A stretch of 31,254 nucleotides of DNA from CAZJFH01 sp964545205 (GCA_964545205.1 CAZJFH010000060.1:1-31254), one strand, 5' to 3'; shown: positions 1 through 7,910, counted from the stretch's first letter. The notes: generated by a model not told the origin, from the sequence alone. Program-made: numbers and translations.

Positions 1-61
1 CGGCCTCGTGGCCGATCTGTTCCAGGCCCTGCCGGAACTCGAGAAGGAATTGTCCAAGTGA
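1..61 (+). CDS. etfA: Electron transfer flavoprotein alpha subunit, C-terminal fragment (partial)
   Basis: Only the last 19 codons are present, in the frame that starts at base 2 and stops with TGA at 59-61. The peptide ends with ADLFQALPELEKELSK, which resembles the usual C-terminus of the ETF alpha subunit (…DLF…ALPEL…). That protein carries FAD and passes electrons from acyl-CoA dehydrogenases to the ETF-quinone oxidoreductase. The neighbour supports the call, because etfA is commonly followed by a 3-hydroxybutyryl-CoA dehydrogenase gene in alphaproteobacteria. The assignment rests on a short tail plus context, so it is probable rather than certain. Confidence 0.7.
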   Translation, partial: GLVADLFQALPELEKELSK

Positions 62-96
62 CGCACGTCGCACCCAATCCCGCAGGGAGCAATCTC

Positions 97-969
97 ATGA
101 TCAAGACAGTCGGCGTGATCGGTGCCGGTCAGATGGGCAACGGCATCGCGCATGTATGCGCCCTTTCCGGTTTCGAGGTCCGTCTGCTCGACGTCGGCGA
201 CGAGCAGATCCAGAAGGGCCTGAAGACCATCGAGAAGAACCTGGACCGCCAGGTCTCGCGCGGCAAGATCACCGAGGCGCAGCGCGCCGAGGCGTTCGGT
301 CGCCTGAAGACGAGCACCGACTACGAGGTGTTCGGCGACTGCGATCTGGTGATCGAGGCCGCCTCGGAAAACGAGCAGATCAAGCGGGCGATCTTCACCA
401 AGCTGTGCCCGGTGCTGAAGCCCGAGGCGCTGATCGCCTCGAACACGTCGTCGATCTCGATCACCCGCCTGGGCGCCGCCACCGACCGCCCCGGCAAGTT
501 CGTCGGCATGCACTTCATGAACCCGGTGCCGGTGATGGCGCTGGTCGAGCTGATCCGCGGCATCGCCACCCACGAGGACACCTTCGCCAGCATTCGCGAG
601 ATGACGCTGAAGCTGGGCAAGACGCCGGTCTCGGCCGAGGACTTCCCCGCCTTCATCGTCAACCGCATCCTGTTGCCGATGATCAACGAAGCCGTCTACA
701 CCCTCTACGAGGGCGTCGGCTCGGTCGACGCCATCGACACGGCGATGAAGCTGGGCGCCAACCATCCGATGGGTCCGCTGGAACTGGCCGACTTCATCGG
801 CCTCGACACCTGCCTGGCCATCATGCAGGTGCTCTACGACGGCCTCGCCGACAGCAAGTACCGCCCCTGCCCGCTGCTGGTGAAGTACGTCGAGGCCGGC
901 TGGCTGGGCCGCAAGACCGGCCGCGGCTTCTACGACTACGCGGGCGAGAAGCCGATCCCGACCCGGTAA
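97..969 (+). CDS. hbd: 3-hydroxybutyryl-CoA dehydrogenase
   Basis: This 290-residue protein matches the full length of the short-chain 3-hydroxyacyl-CoA dehydrogenase family. It should interconvert 3-hydroxybutyryl-CoA and acetoacetyl-CoA with NAD(H) in the cytoplasm. The N-terminal Rossmann fold has GVIGAGQMG at residues 6-14. The catalytic region has SNTSS near 115-119 and the GMHFMNPVP motif with His139. The C-terminal half (about 185-285) is the helical dimerisation domain and ends in the usual GRKTGRGFYDY. I chose ATG 97 because AGGGAG at 84-89 sits 7 bases upstream. An in-frame GTG at 58 would add 13 residues before the Rossmann strand and overlap the etfA stop. With etfA upstream, it likely serves fatty-acid or polyhydroxybutyrate metabolism. 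The exact chain length and NAD/NADP preference cannot be read from sequence. Confidence 0.93.
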   Translation: MIKTVGVIGAGQMGNGIAHVCALSGFEVRLLDVGDEQIQKGLKTIEKNLDRQVSRGKITEAQRAEAFGRLKTSTDYEVFGDCDLVIEAASENEQIKRAIFTKLCPVLKPEALIASNTSSISITRLGAATDRPGKFVGMHFMNPVPVMALVELIRGIATHEDTFASIREMTLKLGKTPVSAEDFPAFIVNRILLPMINEAVYTLYEGVGSVDAIDTAMKLGANHPMGPLELADFIGLDTCLAIMQVLYDGLADSKYRPCPLLVKYVEAGWLGRKTGRGFYDYAGEKPIPTR

Positions 970-996
970 CCCGCGGCGGTCCATGCCCAGATCGTC

Positions 997-1016
997 GCCC
1001 CCGCGGAGGCGGGGGC
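997..1016. repeat. REP-like perfect hairpin
   Basis: The arms GCCCCCGC and GCGGGGGC surround a GGAG loop. The sequence context, a CCC(G)CC…GGCGGGG palindrome next to CCAT, resembles short palindromes scattered between genes in many high-G+C alphaproteobacterial genomes. It is followed by TTTT at 1020-1023, so weak terminator activity is possible. Confidence 0.6.
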
Positions 1017-1086
1017 CCATTTTCCAGAGGCTTCGGGTGTTCTCGCCGAGGCGCCCGGCCGTGTTCCGAACGCCACTGGCAAATGG

Positions 1087-1106
1087 ATGCCCGCCTTCGC
1101 GGGCAT
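1087..1106. repeat. REP-like perfect hairpin (ATGCCCGC-CTTC-GCGGGCAT)
   Basis: Eight-base arms ATGCCCGC and GCGGGCAT flank a CTTC loop. The flanks (TGG before, GACG after) match the common dispersed palindrome that generates false reading frames beginning MPAFAGMT. It forms a pair with the hairpin at 997-1016 and is related to the two palindromes between addA and addB. Confidence 0.65.
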
Positions 1107-1151
1107 GACGAGGAAGCGCCGGGATTGGGCTCACGCTTCCGCGGGAGCGAC

Positions 1152-1727
1152 CTACTCCGCCATCACCGCGCGGATGCGCGCCGTCATCTCGGGCGTGTCC
1201 CACTCGGTCGCGCCGAGAACGCGGCCGACCTCGCGGCCCTGCTTGTCGACCAGGATGCTGACCGGCAACTGACCGCCGGTCCGCAGCGCCGTGCCGGTCT
1301 TGTAGTCGGTGACGTAGGGCGCGACGTTCTTCAGTTCGTTCTGCTCGATCCACTTCCGCACCACCGGCATGCCGCCGCGATCCTGCGACAGCGCCAGCAG
1401 CACGAAGCCCTCGGGCCCGAGCTCGGCCTGCAGGCGGTCGAGCGACGGCATCTCGGCGACGCAGGGCGGACACCAGGTCGCCCACAGATTGACCAGCGCC
1501 ACCTTGCCCTGGAACTCGCTCAGGCGCCGCTCGGCGCCGGCGGCGTCGTGGAAGACGACCTCGGGCACCTGCTGGCGCGGCTCGGCCTCGACGAACGTAC
1601 CGACCGGACCGCGCCCCGCCGCCGGCACCGGCGGCTGGTCGCGAAACGTCGAGACCAGCAGGAAACTCAGCAGCGCGGCGATGCCGAGCGCGGCGGCGGC
1701 AAGGACGACCTGAGCAAGACGCGACAT
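1152..1727 (-). CDS. TlpA-family membrane-anchored thioredoxin (WCPPC active site)
   Basis: This 191-residue protein has an uncleaved-looking N-terminal membrane anchor at about residues 5-27, then a periplasmic thioredoxin fold. The active site reads WATWCPPC, with Cys86 and Cys89, in the TlpA/ResA/AhpC-TSA-like arrangement, followed by the cis-Pro region LPVSILVDKQG near 153-163. Such proteins reduce disulfides in the periplasm, often for cytochrome c or cytochrome oxidase copper-site assembly. It lies 67 bp downstream of a second TlpA-like gene on the same strand, so the pair is probably co-transcribed. A tlpA gene divergent from argH is common in alphaproteobacteria. The specific client cannot be inferred. 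Confidence 0.88.
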   Translation of the reverse strand: MSRLAQVVLAAAALGIAALLSFLLVSTFRDQPPVPAAGRGPVGTFVEAEPRQQVPEVVFHDAAGAERRLSEFQGKVALVNLWATWCPPCVAEMPSLDRLQAELGPEGFVLLALSQDRGGMPVVRKWIEQNELKNVAPYVTDYKTGTALRTGGQLPVSILVDKQGREVGRVLGATEWDTPEMTARIRAVMAE

Positions 1728-1794
1728 GGATTCCCTATTCCCCGAGCGAAGCGCGGCGCCATCATGGCGAGCCGACCGCGGACCGGCAAGCCCT

Positions 1795-2343
1795 CTATCC
1801 GCCGGCCATCAGGGTCCGGATCAGCGACATCATCTCGGGCGCCGTCCAGTCGACCGGGCCCTCGAGCCTGGCGACCGCGCGGCCGCGGACGTCGACCAGC
1901 ACCGAGGTCGGCATGCCCCGCGCCCCCAGCCTGCGGCCGGCCTCGTTGCCGCTGTCGACGAACACCTTGAGGCTGGACAGCTTCTGCTGGGCGAAGAACC
2001 GGCGCACGGTGTCGGCGCCGCCGGGATCCTGGGCCAGCGCCACGACCTCGAAGCCGCCCGGCCCGAGGTCGCGCTGCAGGCTGTCGAGCGCCGCCATCTG
2101 CTTGATGCACGGCGCGCAGGTCGTCGCCCACAGGCTCACCAGCACCACCCGCCCGCGGTAGCGCGACAGATTCAGCGGCACGCCGCGGCCGTCCGCGAAG
2201 GACAGGGCCGGCATGCGCGGCCGCGCCTGCGGCGGCGGCAGCGGACTTTCGGCGGCGACGGGAACGGTGTAGGTTGGGCCGCCGCCGAAGGGGGGCGCCG
2301 CCGCCGTCAGCGCGACGAGCAGGGCGGCAGCAAGAATATTCAT
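1795..2343 (-). CDS. TlpA-family exported thioredoxin with TTCAPC active site
   Basis: This 182-residue protein has a signal peptide or membrane anchor at residues 1-16, then a Pro-rich linker and a TlpA-like thioredoxin domain. The active site is LWATTCAPC with Cys76 and Cys79. The usual Trp before the first cysteine is replaced by Thr, and the dipeptide between the cysteines is Ala-Pro. The cis-Pro loop is GMPTSVLVDVRG. The start ATG at 2343 lies only 21 bp from the divergent argH start, so both promoters must overlap the genes. It precedes the WCPPC paralog. The altered dipeptide should shift the redox potential, so the two proteins may do different periplasmic thiol jobs; this last point is inference. 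Confidence 0.85.
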   Translation of the reverse strand: MNILAAALLVALTAAAPPFGGGPTYTVPVAAESPLPPPQARPRMPALSFADGRGVPLNLSRYRGRVVLVSLWATTCAPCIKQMAALDSLQRDLGPGGFEVVALAQDPGGADTVRRFFAQQKLSSLKVFVDSGNEAGRRLGARGMPTSVLVDVRGRAVARLEGPVDWTAPEMMSLIRTLMAGG

Positions 2344-2364
2344 CGCGAACACCTGTGGATCGAC

Positions 2365-3768
2365 ATGACCGTCAACAAAGACTCCGGCGCCAGCACCATC
2401 TGGGGCGGCCGCTTCGAGGCCGGCCCGGCCGCCGTGATGCAGCGGATCAACGCCTCCATCGACTTCGACAAGCGGCTGTACCGCCAGGACATCCGCGGCT
2501 CGCAGGCGCATTGCCGCATGCTGGTGCGGGCCGGCATCATCTCTTCGGGCGACGGCGACGCCATTCTGGATGGTCTCGAACGGATTCTGCAAGAGATCGA
2601 ACGGGGTGAATTCGTCTTCCGCCACGAGCTGGAAGACATCCACATGAACGTCGAGACCCGCCTGGCCGAGCTGATCGGCGCGCCGGCGGGGCGGCTGCAC
2701 ACCGCGCGCTCGCGCAACGACCAGGTGGCGACCGACTTCCGGCTGTGGGTGCGCGACGCCGTCGACGGCATGGACGCGATGCTCAGGGACCTGCAGGCGG
2801 CGCTGGTCGAGCAGGCCGAGGCCCAGGCCGCGACGGTGATGCCCGGCTTCACCCATCTGCAGGCGGCGCAGCCGGTGACCTTCGGCCATCACATGCTGGC
2901 CTATGTCGAGATGTTCGGCCGCGACCGCGGCCGCCTGAAGGACGCGCGCGCGCGCCTCAACGAGAGCCCGCTCGGCGCCGCGGCGCTGGCCGGCACGCCG
3001 TTTCCGATCGACCGCGCCTACACCGCCGAACAGCTCGGCTTCGCGGGGCCGTGCGCCAATTCGCTCGACGCCGTATCGGACCGCGACTTCGCGCTGGAGT
3101 TCCTGGCGGCCTGCGCCATCTGCGCCGTGCACCTGTCGCGCCTGGCCGAGGAATTCGTCATCTGGACCAGCGCCCAGTTCCGCTTCGTGACGCTGTCGGA
3201 CGCCTTCACCACCGGCTCGTCGATCATGCCGCAGAAGAAGAACCCCGACGCCGCCGAGCTGACCCGCGCCAAGGCCGGCCGGGTGATCGGCGACCTCAAC
3301 GCGCTGCTGATCGTCATGAAGGGCCTGCCGCTGGCCTATTCCAAGGACATGCAGGACGACAAGGAACCGGTGTTCGAGGCCGCCGACACCATGGAGCTGA
3401 CCCTGGCGGCGATGACCGGCATGGTCCGCGACATGACGGTCGACGCCGAACGCCTGCGCGCCGCCGCCGGCGCCGGCTTCACCACCGCCACCGACCTCGC
3501 CGACTGGCTGGTTCGCGTGCTCGACATGCCGTTCCGCCAGGCCCACCACGTCACCGGCCGCCTGGTCAAGCTGGCCGAGGACAAGGGCTGCGGCCTCGAG
3601 GACCTGGCCCTCGCCGAGATGCAGGGCGTCGAGCCCGGCATCACCGCCGACGTGTTCGGGGTCCTCGGCGTCGACAACTCGGTCAAGAGCCGCACCAGCT
3701 ACGGCGGCACGGCGCCGGACAACGTCCGCGCCCAGGCCAAGGCGGCGCGGCAGCGGTTCGGGCTGTAG
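2365..3768 (+). CDS. argH: Argininosuccinate lyase
   Basis: This 467-residue protein is normal full length for the fumarase/aspartase-superfamily argininosuccinate lyase. It splits argininosuccinate into arginine and fumarate, the last step of arginine synthesis, in the cytoplasm as a tetramer. Family landmarks are WGGRF at 13-17, LHTARSRNDQVATD at 111-124, the GFTHLQAAQP motif at 161-170 with His164, and the signature GSSIMPQKKNPD at 284-295, which carries the mobile catalytic serine. ATG 2365 gives the usual N-terminus; the open frame extends upstream only as a shadow inside the opposing gene. It is followed by a 94-bp inverted repeat and then by lptM-lysA, an order conserved in many alphaproteobacteria. 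Confidence 0.97.
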   Translation: MTVNKDSGASTIWGGRFEAGPAAVMQRINASIDFDKRLYRQDIRGSQAHCRMLVRAGIISSGDGDAILDGLERILQEIERGEFVFRHELEDIHMNVETRLAELIGAPAGRLHTARSRNDQVATDFRLWVRDAVDGMDAMLRDLQAALVEQAEAQAATVMPGFTHLQAAQPVTFGHHMLAYVEMFGRDRGRLKDARARLNESPLGAAALAGTPFPIDRAYTAEQLGFAGPCANSLDAVSDRDFALEFLAACAICAVHLSRLAEEFVIWTSAQFRFVTLSDAFTTGSSIMPQKKNPDAAELTRAKAGRVIGDLNALLIVMKGLPLAYSKDMQDDKEPVFEAADTMELTLAAMTGMVRDMTVDAERLRAAAGAGFTTATDLADWLVRVLDMPFRQAHHVTGRLVKLAEDKGCGLEDLALAEMQGVEPGITADVFGVLGVDNSVKSRTSYGGTAPDNVRAQAKAARQRFGL

Positions 3769-3775
3769 AACGACA

Positions 3776-3869
3776 TTCGAACCACAGAGACACAGAGGCA
3801 CAGAGACGACACCGAGAAGTAAACCTCTCTCTGTGACCTCTCTGTGTCTCGGTGTCTCTGTGGTTCGAA
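3776..3869. repeat. 94-bp imperfect inverted repeat rich in CACAGAGA
   Basis: Perfect 18-base outer arms, TTCGAACCACAGAGACAC at 3776-3793 and its complement at 3852-3869, enclose an imperfectly paired interior built of repeated CACAGAG/CTCTGTG units. The transcript would fold into one long hairpin. It lies 7 bp after the argH stop and 44 bp before lptM. Similar CACAGAGACACAGAG elements occur between genes in many proteobacteria, so I read it as a dispersed repeat. Its composition is unlike the coding DNA around it. It could also modulate argH/lptM read-through. Confidence 0.85.
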
Positions 3870-3913
3870 GTTGCGCACTGGACTCCGCCCGCCGCCTGTG
3901 CTCATTTTTCGGA

Positions 3914-4066
3914 ATGCCCATGCTTCGCACCCTCGCCCTGACCATCCTCGTCGCCGCACTGCTGGCGCCTCTGGCCGCCTGCGGCAAGAAGGGCGGCCTC
4001 GATGCGCCGGAGGGCAGCACCTATCCGCGCCAGTATCCGGCGCCCAAGCACTCCACCGCCCGGTGA
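3914..4066 (+). CDS. lptM: Small LptM-like (YifL-type) lipoprotein
   Basis: This 50-residue protein has a hydrophobic signal peptide and a lipobox PLAAC with the lipidated Cys23, followed by GKKGGLDAPEG and a short Pro-rich tail. Small lipoproteins with CGKKG after the lipobox, sitting immediately upstream of lysA, belong to the YifL/LptM family. LptM assists disulfide maturation of the LPS translocon LptDE in the outer membrane. The start may be ATG 3914 or ATG 3920; the latter removes two residues. Its stop is 4 bp before lysA, which suggests co-transcription. Longer versions of the frame run back into the 94-bp repeat and are unlikely to be translated. Confidence 0.85.
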   Translation: MPMLRTLALTILVAALLAPLAACGKKGGLDAPEGSTYPRQYPAPKHSTAR

Positions 4067-4070
4067 GCCG

Positions 4071-5348
4071 ATGAACCATTTCCAGTACGTCACCGGCGTC
4101 CTGCACGCCGAAGCCGTCTCCCTTGCCGACCTCGCCGCCGCGGTGGGCACGCCGTTCTACTGCTATTCGACCGCGACGCTGACGCGCCATTACAAGGTGT
4201 TCGCCGATTCGCTGGGCGATCTCGACGCGACGATCTGCTACGCGCTGAAGGCCAATTCCAACCTGGCGGTGATCCGCACCCTGGCCGAGCTGGGCGCCGG
4301 CGCCGACGTCGTCTCCGAGGGCGAGTTGCGCCGCGCCCTGGCGGCCGGCGTGCCCGCGAACAGGATCGTGTTCTCGGGCGTCGGCAAGACCGAGCGCGAA
4401 CTGGCCTTCGCGCTCGAGAAAGGCATCCTGCAGATCAACGTCGAATCCGAGCCCGAGCTGCTGGCGCTGAACAAGATCGCCAGCGAGCGCGGCGTCAAGG
4501 CGCCGATCGCGCTGCGCGTCAATCCCGACGTCGACGCCGGCACCCACGCCAAGATCACCACCGGGCGCAAGGAGAACAAGTTCGGCATCGAGTGGACCAA
4601 CGCGCATCAGGTCTATCGCCTGGCACGCGACCTGCCGGGCATCGACGTCCAGGGCGTGGCGGTGCACATCGGCTCGCAGCTCACCGACCTGGCGCCGTTC
4701 CGCGACGCCTTCCGCCGCGTCCGCGACCTCGTCGCGATGCTGCAGGCGGACGGCATCCCGCTGCGCCGCGTCGACCTGGGCGGCGGCCTGGGCGTGCCCT
4801 ACGACGGCGCGCTGCCGCCGCTGCCGGTCGATTACGGCCAGGTGGTGCGCGAGACGCTGGGCGATCTCGGCCTGCAGCTCGTCTTCGAGCCGGGCCGGCT
4901 GCTGGTCGGCAACGCCGGCGTGCTGGTCACCCGCATCGTCTACGTCAAGGAAGGCTCGACGCGGACCTTCGCCATCGTCGACGCGGCCATGAACGACCTG
5001 ATGCGGCCGGCGCTCTACGACGCCTACCACGAGATCGTGCCGGTGGCGGAGCCGGACGCCGACGCCGAGCGCCGGCCGGTCGACGTGGTCGGCCCGGTCT
5101 GCGAGTCGACCGACATCTTCGCCGCCCAGCGGCCGCTGCCGCCCTTGGCCGCCGGCGACCTGCTGGCCCTGCGTACCGCCGGGGCCTATGGCGCCGCCAT
5201 GTCTTCCGGCTACAATTCGCGCCTGCTGGTGCCGGAAGTGATGGTCAGCGGGGAAGAGTTTGCGGTCGTCCGCGCGCGCCCCACATATGACGAGATGTTG
5301 GCGCTGGAGAGCCTGCCGGAGTGGCTGGCGGGCCCCCCGGATAGATAA
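4071..5348 (+). CDS. lysA: Diaminopimelate decarboxylase
   Basis: This 425-residue PLP enzyme decarboxylates meso-diaminopimelate to L-lysine in the cytoplasm. It is full length. The N-terminal alanine-racemase-type barrel has YALKAN at 58-63, with Lys60 as the PLP lysine. The barrel also has the HIGSQ motif near 200-204, the Gly-rich phosphate-binding loop DLGGGLGVPY near 238-247 and EPGR near 275-278. The C-terminal beta domain holds GPVCESTD with the active-site cysteine from the partner subunit, then the GAYG…SGYNSR stretch. ATG 4071 follows the lptM stop by 4 bp. The argH-lptM-lysA arrangement supports the assignment over other group IV decarboxylases. Confidence 0.97.
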   Translation: MNHFQYVTGVLHAEAVSLADLAAAVGTPFYCYSTATLTRHYKVFADSLGDLDATICYALKANSNLAVIRTLAELGAGADVVSEGELRRALAAGVPANRIVFSGVGKTERELAFALEKGILQINVESEPELLALNKIASERGVKAPIALRVNPDVDAGTHAKITTGRKENKFGIEWTNAHQVYRLARDLPGIDVQGVAVHIGSQLTDLAPFRDAFRRVRDLVAMLQADGIPLRRVDLGGGLGVPYDGALPPLPVDYGQVVRETLGDLGLQLVFEPGRLLVGNAGVLVTRIVYVKEGSTRTFAIVDAAMNDLMRPALYDAYHEIVPVAEPDADAERRPVDVVGPVCESTDIFAAQRPLPPLAAGDLLALRTAGAYGAAMSSGYNSRLLVPEVMVSGEEFAVVRARPTYDEMLALESLPEWLAGPPDR

Positions 5349-5384
5349 GGCGGCCGACGCGGAAGTCGGCTCCCCGAGGTGCTG

Positions 5385-7910
5385 TTGAGCAAGAACGACG
5401 ATTCGCTGCGGATCCGGCGCGCGCTGCGCCGCCGCCTGAGGCTGGCGAAGGCGGCCCTGACCTGGGAATCGCTGTGGCCGGCGCTGTGGCCGATGACCGG
5501 CGTCGCCGGGCTGTTCGTGGCCGTCGCGCTGCTCGACCTGCTGCCGCTGCTGCCGCCGTGGCTGCACGCCGCGGCGCTCGCCGGCTTCGCCACCGCCTTC
5601 GGCATCGCCGCCTGGCGCGGGCTGAGCCGCTTTTCCCCGCCGAGCGAGTTGCAGGCCCGCCGCCGCGTCGAGCGCGACAGCGGCCTGATCCACCGCCCGC
5701 TCGGGGTTCTCGACGACGACATGGCCGGCAGCGGCCGCGACGCCGTCGCGCAGGCGCTGTGGCGCGAGCACCGCCGTCGCATGGCCGCCGCCGTCGCGCG
5801 GCTGCGCGTCGCCCTGCCCTCGCCCGGCATGGCCCGGCGCGACCCCTTGGGCTTGCGCGCCGCCGTGCTGCTGCTGCTCGTGATCGCCCTTGCCGGCGCC
5901 CGCTGGGACGCGCCGACCCGACTGGTCCGCGCGCTGCAGCCGCCGGTCGCCGGCTTGGCGGCCGAGCCGATCCTGGCGCAGATCTGGCTGACGCCGCCCG
6001 AGCACACGCGGCTGGCGCCGGTGCTGGTCGAGTGGCCGCAGGCCGCGGAGGAACCGGCCGAGCGGCTGCGGGTGCCGGCCGGCACCGCCGTGCTGGCCCT
6101 GCTGCAGGGAACCGACGACGGCGGCGCGTTGCGCCTGGGCGCCGACAGTCACGATTTCGCCCGCCTGGGCGACGGCAGCCAGCGGCTTGAGGCGAAGATC
6201 CAGGGTGGCGACGACATGCTGCTGTCGGTCGATGGCCGCCCCCTGGCCCGCTGGCCGCTGGAGGTGGTCGCCGACGCCGTGCCCAGCATCCACTTCGTCC
6301 AGCCGCCGCGCGGCGACGGGGGCGGAAGGCTGCGGCTGCACTACGACGTCTCCGACGATTACGGCGTCGCGAAGGCCTGGGCCACCGTGCGCCGCCTCGA
6401 CGACCCGGCCGCCGAGCCGTTGCGCGTCGAGCTGCCGGTGCCGGGCGCCGGCCGCCCACAGGCCCGGCTGTCCAGCAGGCACGACCTGACCGCCCATGCC
6501 TGGGCCGGCCTGCCGGTGACGATCACGCCGTCGGCCGGCGACGCGCTGGGCCAGACCGGCAGCGGCGAGCCGGTGAACACGGTGCTGCCCGAGCGTCGCT
6601 TCGAGCATCCGGTGGCCCGCGCCATCGTCGCCGAGCGCAAGAAGCTGACCCCGTCGGGCGAGGCCGCGCAGGACGTGGTCTGGGGGCTCGACGGCATCTC
6701 GGCCGCCCCGGAGGCCTTCGGTCACGACACCGTGGTGTTCCTGGCCCTGCGCTCGGCGCGGGCGCGCCTGCTCCACGAGCCGACGCCCGAAGGCATCGAG
6801 CAGGTCCGCGCCGTGCTGTGGAACACGGCGCTCAGGGTCGAGGAAGGCGACAAGGCGATCGCCGAGCGGGCGCTGGCCGAAGCGACGCGGGCGCTCGAGC
6901 AGGCGCTGGCCGAGGGGGCGTCGCAGGAGGAGATCGAGCGGCTGATGGACCAGCTCCAGCAGGCCATGGACCAGTACCTGCAGGCCCTGGCCGAGCAGAT
7001 GATGCGCCAGGGCTTCGACCGGCAGCAGCCGATGGATCCGAACGCCGAGACGATCTCGCCGCAGGAACTGTCGCAGATGATGGACCGGATGCGGGAGATG
7101 GCGCGGCTGGGCTCGCGCGAGGCCGCGCAGCAGATGCTGCAGAACCTGCGCGACATGCTGGAGAACCTGCAGACCGCGATGCAGGGCGGCGGCCAGCCCG
7201 ACCCGCGGGCGCAGCAGGCCCAGGAGGCCCTGCAGAAGCTGGGCGAGGTCGCCCGCCAGCAACGCCAGCTCATGGACGAAACCTTCCGCCGCGCCCAGCA
7301 GGAAGGCCAGCAGGGCCAGCAGGGCCAGCAGGGCCAAGGGTCGATGCGCGGCTTGCCGCAGCAGGGCCAGCAGGGCCGCCAGCAGGGGCAACAGGGACAG
7401 CAAGGCCAGCAGGGGCAGCAGGGACGGGGCGAGATGGGCCAGGGCGTCCGGCAGCAGGAGGCGTTGCGCCGGGCGCTCGGCGAGGTGATGCGCCAGCTCG
7501 GCGAGAGCCTGGGCGACATCCCGCAGGCCCTGGGCGGCGCCGAGCGGTCGATGCGCGACGCCACCGGCCAGCTCCGCCAGGGCCAGCCCGGCGGCGCCGC
7601 CGAGGCGCAGGGCCAGGCGCTGCAGCAGATGCAGGACGGCGCCGAGGCCGCGATGCAGGCGATGTCGCAGCAGATGCAGCAGGGCGGCCAGGGCTTCTCG
7701 GGCATGCAGAACGGCGGCGGCATGCGCCGCGACCCGTTCGGCCGCCGGATGCGCGACCCGCTGTCGGACGACGGCAGCGTCGAGGTGCCCAGCGAGAGCG
7801 AAATGCACCGGGCGCGCGAGGTGCTCGACGAGCTGCGCCGCCGCGCCGCCCAGCCGCAGCGGCCGCGGCAGGAACGCGACTATCTCGACCGCCTGCTGCG
7901 GCAGTTCTAG
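5385..7910 (+). CDS. TIGR02302/DUF4175 family large membrane protein
   Basis: This roughly 841-residue protein is of unknown function; the TIGR02302 family is largely restricted to alphaproteobacteria and usually lies near lysA. Two N-terminal membrane segments occupy about residues 30-80, and a third lies at about 155-175 (LRAAVLLLLVIALAGA). A large periplasmic-looking region with beta-rich segments (about 180-450) follows, then a Gln-rich helical region. A low-complexity QGQQGQQG tract is encoded at 7305-7427. The C-terminus returns to ordinary sequence (DYLDRLLRQF). I prefer TTG 5385 because GAGG at 5376-5379 sits 5 bases upstream. GTG 5379 is also in frame but overlaps that site. A cell-envelope role is plausible, but no reaction can be proposed. 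Confidence 0.85.
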   Translation: MSKNDDSLRIRRALRRRLRLAKAALTWESLWPALWPMTGVAGLFVAVALLDLLPLLPPWLHAAALAGFATAFGIAAWRGLSRFSPPSELQARRRVERDSGLIHRPLGVLDDDMAGSGRDAVAQALWREHRRRMAAAVARLRVALPSPGMARRDPLGLRAAVLLLLVIALAGARWDAPTRLVRALQPPVAGLAAEPILAQIWLTPPEHTRLAPVLVEWPQAAEEPAERLRVPAGTAVLALLQGTDDGGALRLGADSHDFARLGDGSQRLEAKIQGGDDMLLSVDGRPLARWPLEVVADAVPSIHFVQPPRGDGGGRLRLHYDVSDDYGVAKAWATVRRLDDPAAEPLRVELPVPGAGRPQARLSSRHDLTAHAWAGLPVTITPSAGDALGQTGSGEPVNTVLPERRFEHPVARAIVAERKKLTPSGEAAQDVVWGLDGISAAPEAFGHDTVVFLALRSARARLLHEPTPEGIEQVRAVLWNTALRVEEGDKAIAERALAEATRALEQALAEGASQEEIERLMDQLQQAMDQYLQALAEQMMRQGFDRQQPMDPNAETISPQELSQMMDRMREMARLGSREAAQQMLQNLRDMLENLQTAMQGGGQPDPRAQQAQEALQKLGEVARQQRQLMDETFRRAQQEGQQGQQGQQGQGSMRGLPQQGQQGRQQGQQGQQGQQGQQGRGEMGQGVRQQEALRRALGEVMRQLGESLGDIPQALGGAERSMRDATGQLRQGQPGGAAEAQGQALQQMQDGAEAAMQAMSQQMQQGGQGFSGMQNGGGMRRDPFGRRMRDPLSDDGSVEVPSESEMHRAREVLDELRRRAAQPQRPRQERDYLDRLLRQF
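7305..7427 (+). repeat. In-frame tandem repeat coding QGQ/QQG
   Basis: The stretch consists of near-perfect 9-base units of the form GGCCAGCAG (also GGGCAGCAG, GGACAGCAA) in two blocks. A short non-repetitive segment coding SMRGLPQ separates them. All units keep the reading frame of the TIGR02302 gene and encode Gln and Gly. Synonymous drift between units suggests an old expansion under protein-level constraint rather than a recent one. Such tracts can change length by slippage in multiples of three residues. Confidence 0.85.

Larger units (their letters stand above)
970..1151. other. Repeat-bearing gap between convergent hbd and a tlpA-like gene
   Basis: This 182-bp gap holds no convincing gene. 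It contains two perfect G+C-rich hairpins, listed separately at 997-1016 and 1087-1106, and a weaker dyad around 1131-1146. Because hbd and the thioredoxin gene converge here, the hairpins could also end transcription. Neither is followed by a clear T-run, although the first is followed by a short TTTT. Confidence 0.6.

Noticed and set aside
1087..1272. Small plus-strand frame beginning MPAFAGMTRKRR
   Set aside because: The start is generated by the REP-like hairpin, and the rest is antisense to the tlpA-like gene. This is a well-known false frame in such genomes.
3776..3869. The CACAGAGA inverted repeat as a rho-independent terminator for argH
   Set aside because: The structure is too long and not G+C-rich at its base, and no T-run follows on the plus strand. 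A dispersed repeat fits better.
3699..7808. Very long minus-strand open frame (1369 codons) opposite lptM, lysA and the TIGR02302 gene
   Set aside because: It is antisense to recognisable genes, is His/Leu/Arg/Gln-rich and low-complexity, and is explained by high G+C third positions in the real genes.
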